The notes beneath the pieces are model-generated. The model worked only from the letters and a program-made list of their open reading frames with translations, was not told the DNA's origin and made no database searches. This document shows positions 21,732 to 33,090 of a stretch of DNA of 64,000 nt, piece by piece (position 1 is the stretch's first letter; each line of letters starts with the position of its first letter). The DNA comes from Periplaneta americana (lineage: Eukaryota > Arthropoda > Insecta > Blattodea > Blattidae): contig NC_091119.1 of NCBI RefSeq assembly GCF_040183065.1, positions 100,745,774 through 100,809,773 of the forward strand, read 5' to 3'. The translations under genes and the position numbers were made by a program.

Positions 21732-22661
21732 TTGTGTCATGGCGGTGTGTTCTGCTTTAGTTCTGCTGTATTGTTCGCTTTAGAATATGCCATTAGGAAA
21801 GTTCAGGATAACAGGCAGGGTTTGGAATTGAACGGGTTACATCAGCTTCTTGTCTATGCGGATGACGTGAATATGTTAGGAGAAAATCCACAAGCGATTA
21901 GGGAAAACACGGGAATTTTACTGGAAGCAAGTAAAGCGATCGGTTTGGAAGTAAATCCCGAAAAGACAAAGTATATGATTATGTCTCGTGACCAGAATAT
22001 TGTACGAAACGGAAATATAAAAATTGGAGATTTATCCTTCGAAGGGGTGGAAAAATTCAAATATCTTGGAGCAACAGTAACAAATATAAATGACACTCGG
22101 GAGGAAATTAAACGCAGAATAAATATGGGAAATGCGTGTTATTATTCGGTTGAGAAGCTTTTATCATCTAGTCTGCTGTCAAAAAATCTGAAAGTTAGAA
22201 ATTATAAAACAGTTATATTACCGGTTGTTCTGTATGGTTGTGAAACTTGGACTCTCACTCTGAGAGAGGAACATAGGTTAAGGGTGTCTGAGAATAAGGT
22301 GCTTAGGAAAATATTTGGGGCTAAGCGGGATGAAGTTACAGGAGAATGGAGAAAGTTACACAACGCAGAACTGCACGCATTGTATTCTTCACCTGACATA
22401 ATTAGGAACATTAAATCCAGACGTTTGAGATGGGCAGGGCATGTAGCACGTATGGGCGAATCCAGAAATGCATATAGTGTGTTAGTTGGGAGACCGGAGG
22501 AAAAAAGACCTTTAGGGAAGCCGAGACGTAGATGGGAAGATAATATTAAAATGGATTTGAGGGAGGTGGGGTATGATGATAGAGACTGGATTAATCTTGC
22601 ACAGGATAGGGACCGATGGCGGGCTTATGTGAGGGCGGCAATGAACCTTCGGGTTCCTTAA
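21732..22661 (+). CDS. RTE reverse transcriptase C-terminal ORF, 309 aa
   Basis: The first 15 residues come from flanking DNA, so the ATG at 21732 is fortuitous. The retrotransposon part begins near residue 16 ([19 protein letters not shown]). [18 protein letters not shown] carries the catalytic YADD. Then follow [76 protein letters not shown] and a basic tail [20 protein letters not shown]. The endonuclease, fingers and motif A of the RT are absent, so the product could not retrotranspose by itself. Whether it is expressed cannot be told. Confidence 0.8.
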   Translation: MCHGGVFCFSSAVLFALEYAIRKVQDNRQGLELNGLHQLLVYADDVNMLGENPQAIRENTGILLEASKAIGLEVNPEKTKYMIMSRDQNIVRNGNIKIGDLSFEGVEKFKYLGATVTNINDTREEIKRRINMGNACYYSVEKLLSSSLLSKNLKVRNYKTVILPVVLYGCETWTLTLREEHRLRVSENKVLRKIFGAKRDEVTGEWRKLHNAELHALYSSPDIIRNIKSRRLRWAGHVARMGESRNAYSVLVGRPEEKRPLGKPRRRWEDNIKMDLREVGYDDRDWINLAQDRDRWRAYVRAAMNLRVP

Positions 22662-22686
22662 AAGCCATTTGTAAGTAAGTAAGTAA
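21778..22686 (+). mobile_element. 5'-truncated RTE copy with intact ORF
   Basis: This is the best preserved fragment in the window. It is open from [13 protein letters not shown] through [12 protein letters not shown] to NLRVP and the stop at 22661, followed by AAAAGCCATTT and (GTAA)n. GTATTGTTCG (21768-21777) and GTATTGTTTG (22687-22696) are a 9/10 duplication. The lack of frameshifts suggests a fairly young insertion. Confidence 0.92.
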
Positions 22687-23043
22687 GTATTGTTTGTAAT
22701 GAGCACAACGTAAAAACATATGTTAATGGCTTATGAGCGAACATGTAAACGGACCAGTTATTACTATCGGTTCAAGAAATAAGTTGTTTATGATCTTTTT
22801 TCTTTGAACGAGATGGCAGTACGGAAATTTCGCAAAATTTTGCTAGCGTAGCACAATAACAACTTACACAGTCGCCATGACAGCCATCGATCCTTCCAGC
22901 AGTTTTGTTCCTATTCCTCTGCAGCGTGACGTCGTTGTTGTCCACCGGTCCGGTGAGATTCGGAATATGCTATATGTTACCGAAATCCAGGTAGCAAATT
23001 TTGGTGTGCAGTTTCCGACGCCCGTTTCTCTTGCCTCCTCCTT

Positions 23044-23045
<2 letters not shown>

Positions 23046-23097
<52 letters not shown>
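23046..23097. repeat. (TC)n microsatellite
   Basis: About 26 dinucleotides. Arg-Glu or Leu-Ser repeat ORFs across it are artefacts. Confidence 0.97.
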
Positions 23098-23100
<3 letters not shown>

Positions 23101-23287
23101 GCTAGAGAAATATATGAAGTAGGTACTGCACATTATATTAGCACATTTTTTTCTAGAGAGTGTTACTAAAGACATTTACTCTTACACAGTGCAGTCTACT
23201 TTCGAGTTGTACTTCATAGACCCCATAACTTATAGCTTATATGAATTATTTTTCACGGATATGAAAAGAAATCACGTTATTTTATTT

Positions 23288-24300
23288 TAGTTTATTTTAA
23301 ATCCACCACCAACAGAAGCAGGCTTCCAATTACAGGCGGCTTACATAGATATATACACAAAATACATAATAAGACAAAAAACAACAAAAGAAACAAAAGA
23401 AAGAAAGTACATAATGGTAATAGATGTTAGAATATAATATTACAGTTAATATAGTGCCAAATGTTAATATAATTATGCAAAATTATTTAAAAACTAGAGT
23501 AAAAACATTATAATACACTTCTTCATAATTTAAATATCTAAGGAAATACAATTCTTTTTAATATTGTATGGAAATTTTCAATTGTTAAACTGAAATCTAA
23601 TTGAGAATCACAGTTTAAAGACAGAGAGTTGTAAGTATTACACATAACAAACAATAGAGAGTTCTTGAAGAAAACAGTTCTAGAAATATGAATAACAAAA
23701 GGTTGCCTATGACGTAATTATGCTCTTTTTACATTGAACTGAAGGAATTTAAGAAAATCACAGTTATTCAATATACCGTTAACAGTCTTATAGAGTAAAA
23801 TTTGGCTATTTATTAATCGTCGAGATTTTAAAGTTTTATAATTAAATTAAAAAAGAAACTGATTATATGAAATTTGCTTGTCATAAGACGACACGTGATG
23901 TTTTTTAAAATATAAATAACGTAAAGATCTTTTCTGTATCCTTTCTATTTGCATCTGATGGGACTGGAACTGAGGTGACTATATTACAGACGCATACTCT
24001 AGCTTACTTCTAACTAATAGAGTATCAATAGTATTTATATTTTTAATTCTTTTGTATTTCTGATTATACATCCTAATTTTCTATATGCATCAATTACCAC
24101 GCGATTTAAGTGCATTTTAAAACATAAGTTGTGTGTAAAATAAATACCCAAATCCTTAAATGATTCTACTCTAGGTAACTTCGCACCATTAATTTCATAC
24201 GAATTTTGAGCAACTAAGTATAGAAAAATGTGTACATCATTAATTGGTTTGGGGAAGGAGAAACTATGGTTCATCTTGCATCAGAATACGAGAGTTACAA
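23288..24300 (-). mobile_element. Jockey/CR1-like non-LTR retrotransposon, 3' fragment
   Basis: The minus strand reads INDVHIFLYLVAQNSYEING, then VESFKDLGIYFTHNLCFKMH and RKLGCIIRNTKEL (ORF 24035-24274). Across stops and shifts it continues TIDTLLVRSKLEYASVIYSP and FHTILKRIVFP. FKDLGIYF...F..H......A...LG.I.RN followed by LVRS.LEYAS is the typical post-palm region of Jockey/CR1-type RTs. The 3' end is an A-rich TAAAATAAACTAAAATAAAA tail at about 23305-23280. Confidence 0.78.
24035..24274 (-). pseudogene. Non-LTR reverse transcriptase C-terminal fragment
   Basis: A 79-aa ORF covering the thumb side of the RT (GAKLPRVESFKDLGIYFTHN as anchor). Upstream RT motifs are missing because the copy is 5' truncated near 24300. 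Downstream the frame is broken by several stops. Confidence 0.7.
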
Positions 24301-24767
24301 CTGTGTGCAATTTAATATAAGTTAAGGATAAGTGTATAAAATATGTAAGTCTTCAACACGAGACCTCCACTATTCCTATAGCCATTACAATGAATTTTCT
24401 TGCCCCTTAAAACTCGTTGTTGACAACCTGACTTAAATTAGTGAACTTGTGATCCTCTCCCCAGCGTCTTAAATACAAGATCATGGCGGAAAATACGAAA
24501 GTGAAAGTATTATTTACTAAATTTACGAAAATATTTTATGGTACGGATTATCCGATTTTTTCGATTAACCGTTCAGCTCACCCCCTTGATTACCATGGAT
24601 AATAGAGGTTCTACTGTAATTAGGTAACATAAATAATAGAAATAAATACAAATAAAATGATAATTCATAAGGTAACATAAATCCAATAAGGTCAACACGA
24701 ATAGAAATTATAACGCACTTCCTTCTTTAACATAGGCCTACTCGTATTTCACTATTAATCAAACACT

Positions 24768-24816
24768 CTAGTATAATAATATTAATATTAATATTAATAA
24801 TAATATTAATATTAAT

Positions 24817-24847
<31 letters not shown>

Positions 24848-24872
24848 CTATTATTATTTTTATTATTAATAC
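24768..24872. repeat. (TAA/ATT)n microsatellite
   Basis: Imperfect AATATT and AAT repeats directly next to the RTE tail at 24871; the tail probably seeded the array. Confidence 0.9.
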
Positions 24873-25086
24873 TTACTTATGGCTTTTAAGGAACCCGGAG
24901 GGTCATTGCCGCGCTCACATAAGTCCGCCATCGGTCTATATCATGAACAAAATTAATCCACTCTCTACAATAATATCCCACCTCCCTCAAATCCATTTTA
25001 ATATTACGTCTCGGCTTCCCCAAAGGTCTTATTTCCTCTGGCTTCCCAACTAACACTCTATATGCATTTCTGGATTCGCCCATACA
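24873..25086 (-). mobile_element. Short RTE 3' fragment with internal deletion
   Basis: ORF 24886-25083 reads [20 protein letters not shown], then joins GKPRR to [12 protein letters not shown], missing the RWED part of the usual [10 protein letters not shown] few more bases of RTE-like sequence (ATACGTGCTAC) appear after a 20-bp insertion near 25105. Confidence 0.85.
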
Positions 25087-25111
25087 TGCGGCGGTTCCTC
25101 AATACGTGCTA

Positions 25112-26356
25112 CCGTGCTATAGCACGCTTCTAAAATCTGGTAAATAATTCAATCATAAAATTACTTTCGTTTTCGAAAACTGTACTTCTGTTTAAATGAC
25201 CCTCATTCTTTTGTAAACGATATAGTGGGGTCAGCGAGGCCGGCCTGCAAGTTTGCATTTTATACACTGTGATGTTGTTCGGCTGCACATTAGCGCATTC
25301 TGCACACATAGCTAGTAACTAACTACGTGCTAACTAAAACTGAGCACGTGGAGAATGCTGTTTTAACATTGCGTTTCCCCTCACGTCTTTAACCCCCAGC
25401 CAACTGCTGCTACATGTGAGAACCGAACTCTGGCGTGCTCTTTGAAGAGTAGCGCGGTTAGTGGTGTTATAAGCGGTTTCAGAATAAGAACGCATATGGA
25501 CTAAGCCAATACAGTGCTCGCTGCTGTACAGCGTTGGCACATGTGAAAGACAGAGTCAGCAGATACGTGTGACAAGGACGGAAAATATCCGCTAGCGGAG
25601 GGAGAGTCTTGTTTCCATCATTGTGTCTTATGTTTAAATACTCTTACTAAAGTCATTTTTATTCCAATTTTCATTATTTAGTCTCTTTAAAAATCGGTGG
25701 ATCTTGGAATCACAAGCTTGCGAAATAAAGCGACAGATATGTAAAAACGTAGTGTACTTTGTTGCTCGTAATGAGAGAGAAAAAATGAAGATTGTATTGC
25801 ACTGCCTGGCATGTGGATATTCTCGCCTGAAAAACTGTAAGCGAGAAAGTGCATTCAAATGTCCAAACTTCCTTGCACAGCAGTCATGAATTTACTCTTC
25901 ATTTCTCCGAAAGGAAACAGAACGTTACAGTAAGCGTATTTTTGTAAGGGCGGACTATGTAAGCATACCTTTAAATACGTAATTTATTACTCATGTTGAA
26001 AATGAGGATTCTTTACCTCGTTTCTGTTAAAATTAAGCATAGGCCTACCTATCTAGTTTAATTTAATTTAATTTCTAGCTTACACCTACCTAGAGGTCCA
26101 TGGTTCTATAGTTTATCACTGTGGTCTATGGCAATATAAGTATAATGCAGTATGTAAACAAGTGAATTTAAAACCGCAACCCAATAATACCGTATTGGAA
26201 ATATTGACGGTAAACATTCTATAGCCTATTAAGTAAAAGTGTACACTGTATAGAATAAAATAAATGCATCGTAACTCAAAGTTTTTAATATGCCAATTGA
26301 ATTTTGGAATTATAAAATCTCCTCGGCCCTAGCATGGCAATATATATTTTATAAGT
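25112..26356. other. No gene seen
   Basis: About 1.2 kb without a recognisable repeat or coding domain. Short ORFs on both strands (25334-25540, 25634-25858, 25704-25889) have no domain I recognise. Confidence 0.5.
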
Positions 26357-26364
26357 GAAATGTG

Positions 26365-27560
26365 CAGTGGCGCAACAACGTAGTTTGTTTGGGGGGAGAT
26401 GTAAGAATTCTGTCATGTGCAATTTTCATGACAATTCTTTCCATCATTGTGATGGGAGGGGATTTATAATGCTATGTTTATAAAGTTTATAGTAAACAAT
26501 AAAGAAAAATAAATTTAAAACATGATTTTTACCTCATATTTTTACCTCCTTGGCACTTCTGATAAATAATAGTTTTAGTAATTGTGACTGTAATCGTGTA
26601 ATCAATTACAAAGTGTCCACTTCTGATAAGAACAAAGTGAAGATTACACAGAATATATACAGTAAACATATTACTGTATGTTTTTACCGTTCTCTTCCAT
26701 TTGTCGTTTTTGTTGTGATCTTGAAATAATTTAGCGACAGACCGCTTCATAGCAACAGCTGAATATTAATAATGCTTCGATCGATAAATAGAAAAAACCA
26801 AAACCTAGCACTTATAAAAACTCAGCTGCTGGTCTGATATTAAAAATCGGTTAGCTTTTTCTTATTATTATTTGTGCTATTTTTTAATAGTATGACTGTT
26901 ACAATAGTTCTTGTGTAAAATGTTTAATAAATAACCATATTTACTTTAATGGTCAATATTTCGAAAACAGGTGTCTGTCGCTTAGTCTCTTATTGCGTAA
27001 CTCCGTCCAATTCATTGTTGTGATGTATTGAACAGACAAAAAGAACATTAACTTCGTGCCATCGCCTCAATGCAATAGTTCGAATTTTGTTATTTTTGTT
27101 ACTATAGTAAAATGACTTTCAAGTTCTTCTATGTCCAGTAACGGCCAACGCGTCTGGCCGCGAAACCAGGTGGCCCGGGTTCGAATCCCGGTCGGGGCAA
27201 GTTATCTGGTTGAGGTTTTTTCCGGAGTTTTCCCTCAACCCAATACGAGCAAATGCTGGGTAACTTTCGGTGCTGGACCCCGGACTCATTTCACCGGCAT
27301 TATCACCTTCATTTCATTCAGATGCTAAATAACCTAGATGTTGATAGAGCGTCGTAAAATAACCCAATAAAATAAAAAAAAATTTCTATGTCATTAAAAT
27401 AAAATAAAAATTATAAACTTTAAATTTTGGCCAAAGAAAGGTAAAAACTACACTATAAAGCTTTCTAATATTTTAGGAATGTAAAAATTGTATTATTTAC
27501 ATCTCTAATTTTTTGGGGGGTAAATCGTACCCTCTCACCACCCCCATAGTTGTGCCACTG
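26365..27560. mobile_element. Non-autonomous hAT element, 1.2 kb
   Basis: The ends CAGTGGCGCAACAACG and CAGTGGCACAACTATG (complement of the right end) are typical hAT CAGNG termini. GAAATGTG (26357-26364) and GAAATGTA (27561-27568) are a 7/8 target duplication of the hAT length. Next to the ends are GGGGGG and CCCCCC runs. No transposase is recognised; ORF 26529-26750 (MKRSVAKLFQDHNKNDKWKR) may be a remnant N terminus. Confidence 0.88.
27136..27383 (+). mobile_element. tRNA-derived SINE
   Basis: The 5' part is tRNA-like, with GGTTCGAATCCCGGTCGGG as the pol III B box near 27178 and an A-box-like GTCTGGCCGCG upstream. A conserved body follows (TGCTGGGTAACTTTCGGTGC, CACCGGCATTATCACCTTCA, AGAGCGTCGTAAAATAACCC) and an AATAAAATAAAAAAAAA tail. 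TTCTATGTC flanks it at 27127-27135 and 27384-27392. A 5'-truncated copy lies at 55574-55699. It sits inside the hAT element, so it is the younger of the two. Confidence 0.93.
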
Positions 27561-27568
27561 GAAATGTA

Positions 27569-28398
27569 ATTAATTATTGTTTCATCTTAAAAGGTTCCAT
27601 TGTTCTTAAGGGAGCTTGTCAATACTCTTTCTTATAATTAATAATTGAAAAAGGGAGGAGGGTGTTGATCTTTACAATATCAACCAATTACCTCATACTT
27701 TTTGCGATATTTCTTCTTACGCTGTGTGTAATATTACGGTGGGAAGTATAAATTCTACCATAGCCTACCTTCGACTGTGAGTGTAGAATTTTCCTTTTGC
27801 GTGTAACATACGAAACACTAGATCCACTTGAATCCTTTCAAGAGACATTGCTACTATATGTAATTATTATTGTTCAATAAAGGCTCTTCAGTACGCACAG
27901 GAAATAGTCCATGTCTGAATTTGAAAAGAAACAAATCGATCTCTGTTTACAGGGAGAGACTTCACAGCATATTACCAGTTTAAGCGATAACATGCGAACC
28001 AGGTGACGTACGAATTCCGTTCTTGTACCGTCAGATTCAGATTTCGAAGCTCTATCGAATGATACAGCTTAAAATACAATCCTGGGTATAACTATTGTGT
28101 GCGCAAGAAAGAAAGAAATACGCGACACTTCAGCGAGGCTTCGCGACGATTTAACTCGGCAACACCGCCTCACTAGCATTGGCTAGTCGACATAGACCGG
28201 CGTCAACTAGCTCCGCCTTATATGCCTTCTTATTCTGAAAGCGCTCCTAGTACAGCAGGTGTTGGAAAACAGTGTGATTTCGTTATTGTAAATAGTGACT
28301 GTTACAGAACAATCTGGTAAATTAGTGAATGTGTAATGTGAAATATTAAATCTGTGTAAAAGCATTAGTGAGAGCTGCTCGACGTGCGAATATTTGAC
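27569..28398. other. No gene seen
   Basis: About 0.8 kb without recognisable coding or repeat content. The left end of the following hAT may lie here, but no CAGTGGCGG terminus is visible. Confidence 0.45.
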
Positions 28399-28399
28399 A

Positions 28400-28556
28400 T
28401 GAATAGATGGGAGGATAATATTAAAATGGATTTGAGGGAGGTGGGGTATGATGATAGAGACTGGATTAATCTTGCACAGGATAGGGACCGCTGGCGGGCT
28501 TATGTGAGGGCGGCAATGAACCTTCGGGTTCCTTAAAAGCCATTTGTAAGTAAGTT
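28400..28556 (+). mobile_element. Very short RTE 3' end
   Basis: Carries only [20 protein letters not shown] through NLRVP and the stop at 28535-28537, then AAAAGCCATTTGTAAGTAAG. It was inserted just 5' of, or within, the leader of the hAT gene. The target duplication is not clear. Confidence 0.85.
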
Positions 28557-28579
28557 TGTAAGTATTCCGTTGATTCTTC

Positions 28580-31257
28580 ATTAAAGAAACCGTTCTCTTC
28601 TAGAACGTTAGAGGAGAGGGTTGAAATTAAGAATTTAGGTAGACCCACGCCTTACTTAACCATTGTTCAGCAAGCGATAGTAAATCTCGTTCTTATAATA
28701 GACAATTTAAAAGAGAAATATACGAACGATATGAATGGTTGTGTGGATGTGAAATTCGAACCGCTTTATTTTGTTTCCCTTGCTTACTGTTTGGGAGTAC
28801 TAATTCCTGGTCGAGGGGTGGCGTGAAGGATCTTGGACACTTGTATGAATATGCTAAGAAACATTCACAGAGTAAGAAGCACATTAATAATGCCGTCGAT
28901 CTCAGTGCCCTAGGCAGAGTCAACATTGCAGTTAGGCTTAGTCGCGCATACCAGGAATCCATAGAGAAGCATAATCAACAAGTAAAGGGTGCGTCAGAAA
29001 GAACATATGGATTTCAAACTATCGATACGCAACGAGGAGAGAGATATAGTGAGGGGGACCACGACTGTTGGGTCAGCCATAGAATGCAGTTTCAGTTGAG
29101 AATATGGTGTTGGTCTGGTGTACAACGTGCTTTCATCGTAGATACATTTTTGAAAAATGAAGAGTCTGTGATCGCCACTCAGGACTCATTTCGACATCGG
29201 ATTTCACGCTAGGATTCCAACTCTGAATACAATTTTGCGGTGGGTGGCATCATTTCATATCACAGGTTCAACATTAAAGAAGAAATCACCCGGACGAAAT
29301 TCTATTGCACTGAGATTGTCCGAGGCTACGGTAAGATCTCGCGCCCTGCGACTTCTTTCTTTGGGACCATTTGAAGGCGTAAGTTTGTAAACATCGATCA
29401 CATACACTGGACGAACTGAAGACAGCGATTCGTGAAGAAATCGTGGCAATTGCACCAGCTATGACTGTGAAAGTGATGGCGAACATCAGAAAACGCCTCG
29501 ATGCCTGTATTGAAAGCCAAGGACATCATATGGATGATGTTGTTTTCCATAAATAAACTGCATGTATTGGTGAATATGTTGATAACAATAAATTTTTGAT
29601 TTGATGAATCTTTACAATTTTCTTGCCATGTGAAATCCATCCGTTCTTTCTGACGCACCCTGTAGAAAGAAATAGATATATTTTATCTAGAATTATAGAT
29701 TGCATAAAGTTCTGTGGTGTTTTTGAACTGGCATTGCGCGGCCACGATGAAACAGAAAGTTCCGAAAATCCGGGAATATTTCGTGGTCTTGTTGACTTAG
29801 TCGGTAGCATTGACAGTGCTGTGAAGGAACAGTACCGTATCCAAAGGCACCTCTAAAATTATTCAGAACGAGCTGTTGGAATGCATGTTAGAGTGTGTCA
29901 TGACAAAATCAAGAAAGAACTGCATCAATCTGACTTCATAGCCCTCATGGCAGATGACACTACAGACGTTTCTGAGCATTTACAAACAGTTTTAGTGTTC
30001 AGATAGGAACTCGAAGGAAAAGTATACTAGCGATTTTGGGTTTTTTCAATCCTGAAGGCCAAGGAGCCACAGAAATTTCTGAATGCATCCTTAAGGAATT
30101 AGAAGTTTTTGACACCGATGCCGCCCGTAATAAAATAATTGCTCAGACAGATGATGGAGCATCAGTTATGCGGGGTTTAGTTAATGGGGTACAGTCCAAA
30201 ATAAAAGAACATTTTCCTTTGGCACATTATGTCTACTGTTACGCTCACCAATCCAACTTGATAATGGAAAGAGCTGCGTCACAAAACCAGTCGGCAAGAA
30301 TATTTTTTTGCAATCTCTCTGCATTCCCAGCTTTTTTCTCATGGTCGCCACAACGTGTAGCTGCATTAGAAAATGTGACATCGCGACGCATGAGGTAGTT
30401 CGGCTACTATGTGGAATTTCAAGTCGAGAACCGTCAATTCTGTGTATGAGAATTTGGAACCATTGAAAGAGTGTTTTTCTGAGCTAGAAAAATCCTACTC
30501 CAAGAACACAGTTCATGAAGCCTAAGCTCTTCGCCGTAATTTAGAAGATAGTGAATTTATGTTCTGGTTGAAGTTCTTCCATAAAGTTATGTACCATGTC
30601 GATATTCTCTACAACCAAATTCAGTCTAGGCAAATCGACACCTTAAACGTAAAACATAATGTAAAAAATTTTATCACTGCAGTTGAACATGTTCGAAATG
30701 AAGTGAATGACATCATGACGGGAAAAACGGATAGTGAAAGCAAGCGTCGACGAATTGAATCATGCCGTGTACCGGATGCAAAGGAAGTCTGTGATCGCAT
30801 TACTACAGAAACACGCGATCGTTTTGAGAAAACAAGTCATCTTAATGCAGCAAAACTTCTGGATTCTGCGAACTTCGAAGAATTTTCTAGGAAATTTCCT
30901 CAAAATATCCTTAATCTGGCAGTAGAGAACTACCCTATGTTAAACAAGGAAATACTACACACCGAACTCTCTGTGCTGTATGAAAGACCAGACTTTAAGA
31001 ATATTGATGGCGCCGTCCCTCTTCTTCAGCTTATTTATAGTAGCAATCTTCAGAATACATTTAGCGAAATCACAAACCTCCTTAAAATAATAGTGAAAAT
31101 ACCCATGAAAACAGCCGAACCCGAAAGATGTTTTTCAACTTTAAACAGGATTAAAACTTTTGTCAGAAATTCTATGCACCAAGAACGGTTAACAGCTCTT
31201 TCTATGCTTTCAATAGAGAAAAAACCTATTAAATGGGAGATTTCAATACCAAAGTGA
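28580..31257 (+). pseudogene. hAT transposase (TTF/ZMYM1-like) with multiple disruptions
   Basis: The order matches hAT transposases of the ZMYM1-like group. LEERVEIKNLGRPTPYLTIV starts it, then a shift leads to the TTF-type zinc finger CGCEIRTALFCFPCLLFGST...SKKHINN (28740-28900) and the linker GRVNIAVRLSRAYQESIEKH. After the mariner it continues RNRYILSRIIDCIKFCGVFE, RGHDETESSENPGIFRGLV, the RNase H-like MADDTTDVSEHLQTVLVF, AQTDDGASVMRGLVNGVQSK and HYVYCYAHQSNLIMERA. Stops follow to about 30558, then ORF 30559-31257. The C terminus KIPMKTAEPERCFSTLNRIK...ERLTALSMLSIE is the hAT dimerisation domain. Confidence 0.9.
28985..29662 (+). mobile_element. Internally deleted mariner/Tc1-superfamily element inside the hAT gene
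   Basis: The TIRs AGGGTGCGTCAGAAAGAAC and its complement at the right end match over about 29 bp. TA flanks both sides (28983-28984, 29663-29664), and the hAT reading frame resumes right after. It keeps the transposase N-terminal HTH region (QRAFIVDTFLKNEESVIATQ, TGSTLKKKSPGR, in shifted frames) and the C terminus TLDELKTAIREEIVAIAPAM, KVMANIRKRLDACIES, HHMDDVVFHK with its stop. The DDD/DDE catalytic middle is deleted. Confidence 0.92.
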
Positions 31258-32620
31258 TAGAAAAGTTTGCCAGCAAAGAAAGCCGGAGAACGGAGTTTAA
31301 CTTTCGCCTTTGATGGGTAAGTCAATAATAATTATTTTTGTAGCACGCTAGTTTATTAAGTTCGCGAGCCGCCACTGCTTTTAGCATAACACATTAAGGG
31401 CCTGTACTACGATCGCCTGTTAAAGCTCCAGATTCGTATACTCCAGTTTAGCAATCTGGAAGTTAAATATTTTGTTCTGTACTACCAGCGGATTTTAACT
31501 GCAGGATTGTTATCCGGATGATATAGTAACATTTTTATTACGTTGGCAATGAAGTTACTGAAAATGTAGTGAAATTTATTGCGTTGGTATACCTTTCCCC
31601 GCGTATTTCATGTTAATGTTCCGTGTTTATATGGTACTATTTATTTTGAGGTTTTATTGTAAGCATTATTGTTATTATTTATTATAATGCTGAAGCTCCA
31701 GCCAAGAAAATAACAGAGTGAAGAACAGAAACTTACACATACTGTATGAAGAAACTTTACATGGAAGCAAAAGGTAAGATTTTAAAGGTTATGTTTCTTT
31801 TCGAATAGTAATAATTCCTACAATATGATAATATTTTGGTTTTAATTAGTAGGCCTAAAGAGGACGGGTGCGGGTTCCAGCAAAAGTGCGTTTTTCTCCA
31901 TAATCATTGTTTTATTCATGTGTAACTGCACAAGAAGTGTAGGTGGCAATTATTTTTGTATTGTAATTAATATTAAGTGTGCTTTCAGTTTGTTGTATAG
32001 CCTACATTATTAGTGAATAGGGCCTATTTCGGTAATTTTTTTTAGAAATAATGTACTCACGGCTTCAAATCATGGGTCGAAGGCATAGTAACTCGTTTAA
32101 AAAGAAACGTTCACTGATACTGATAATAATGAATGCTGTTTTTGGCCTGGGATTTCTAACCAACATTAGTACAGCAAGGTACACTGTTCCTAGCAAATTA
32201 CCAATATTTCAGTATGTTAGGCCTACGTATTTTACTGTTAGTAAATGGGCGGATATTTTGTATTAGGCCTATAATACCATTCGATCACAGATAGGGCCTA
32301 ACATTATTTTTTAAAAGAACAGCATGATGTGGAGAGACGTTTCCACTAAAATGCAATATCTGTTGCTGCTACCAGTTCGACTATAATCACTCACTGTAAT
32401 GCACATTCAACACCTCGTAAAATAACACAGAAACAGAAGATATTCAGTTTTTTCCAAAGTTTCTATGTACAGTATAGTCATGTTTGATATTGTACTGACA
32501 ATCGTCCATTAAAAGCTCTTGCTTATTTAAGTATAGAAACTTAGATAAGGGAAAAAGAGAATTACAGTATATCTTCTAATGTTGTAGGTTGCATATGGAA
32601 TTAACCTAGTTTTACTTCCT

Positions 32621-32817
32621 TTTTAGTAATATAGAATGAAGCATGGGAAGAATATAGTAACATCAGCACAAATACAAGGACCTGAAAACAGCTGAGAAGC
32701 AAATTTGAATTCTTGGAAAAGAACACAAAGAAAATTGCTGCTGCAGAGAGACAATGCAGGCTACAAACAATTGGAGCCCCTCCAACTGAAGCAAAACCAA
32801 ATCCAAACTTAGCCAAG
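32621..32817 (+). pseudogene. Myb/SANT-like accessory protein exon of Harbinger
   Basis: The frame reads EAWEEYSNISTNTRT, a stop, then KQLRSKFEFLEKNTKKIAAA and ERQCRLQTIGAPPTEAKPNP. It ends at GCCAAG followed by a GTAAGT donor (32818). W..I...FN.....R...QL...Y.N.K...KK..A..R......GG.P is what Harbinger Myb-like proteins show in this region; they bind DNA and help import the transposase. A following exon may lie at about 33016-33090 (GTAGTAACTAAACC...), after a TTACAG acceptor. The in-frame TGA marks it as dead. Confidence 0.65.
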
Positions 32818-33090
32818 GTAAGTGATTTAATTCTCCTATCAATTGAGTGATTTCTCAGTTATTTTTATTAATATTCAATGCATAAGTTCACTTATATGTT
32901 AATTTATACAATTATTACATAATAAGCAGAGGAAATTGTATAACACAAGTTTGAATTCTTTTTATTTATTTATTTATTCATTCATTCACTCATTTATTTA
33001 CTTACTTTTGTTACAGCCGAAGTAGTAACTAAACCAAGTTCCACTGATACCAGTGCAGCTAATAACACGAATGAGGTTAGTGTGTAAGGA

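Larger units (their letters stand above)
21529..22970. mobile_element. TIR element interrupted by an RTE
   Basis: GCGTATTCCGAATCTCACCG (21529-21548) matches the complement of the right end (GCATATTCCGAATCTCACCG, ending at 22970) with one mismatch. Further inside, both ends carry CACCGGTG-like and GACGTCA-like motifs. Without the RTE at 21778-22686 it would be about 520 bp. No coding sequence of its own is seen. Confidence 0.65.
15461..24616. mobile_element. Possible pogo/Tigger-like element, ends 9.2 kb apart, filled by nested inserts
   Basis: CAGTAGAATCCCGATTATC at 15461 and the reverse complement of the right end (CAGTAGAACCTCTATTATC, ending at 24616) match at 16 of 19 positions. TA lies directly outside each end. 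CAGTAGAACCTCTATTATCC-type ends are characteristic of Tigger/pogo elements. Little original interior remains: about 15480-15530, and some sequence left of 24616. No pogo transposase is recognisable. The pairing of these two ends as one element is inference; they could be two solo relics. Confidence 0.5.
28561..31377 (+). mobile_element. hAT transposon remnant with ZMYM/TTF-type transposase, right end present
   Basis: The right end, read inward, is CAGTGGCGGCTCGCGAACTT, a typical hAT terminus ending at 31377. The matching left end is not found. The transposase pseudogene occupies 28580-31257. A mariner derivative (28985-29662) interrupts it, with a TA duplication. Confidence 0.8.

Noticed and set aside
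21732-21777. Native start of the 309-aa RT ORF
   Set aside because: The first 15 codons lie outside the RTE (before the target duplication boundary), so the ATG belongs to flanking DNA.
22864-23175. Arg-Glu repeat protein (minus)
   Set aside because: Translation of the (TC)n microsatellite.
24768-24872. LTR or promoter in the AT-rich run
   Set aside because: Only a trinucleotide repeat; no TG...CA ends, primer site or polypurine tract seen. I found no convincing LTR retrotransposon or endogenous virus in the window.
27160-27200. A functional tRNA gene at the GGTTCGAATCCCGG box
   Set aside because: There is no complete cloverleaf. It is followed by a SINE body and A-rich tail and flanked by a 9-bp duplication.
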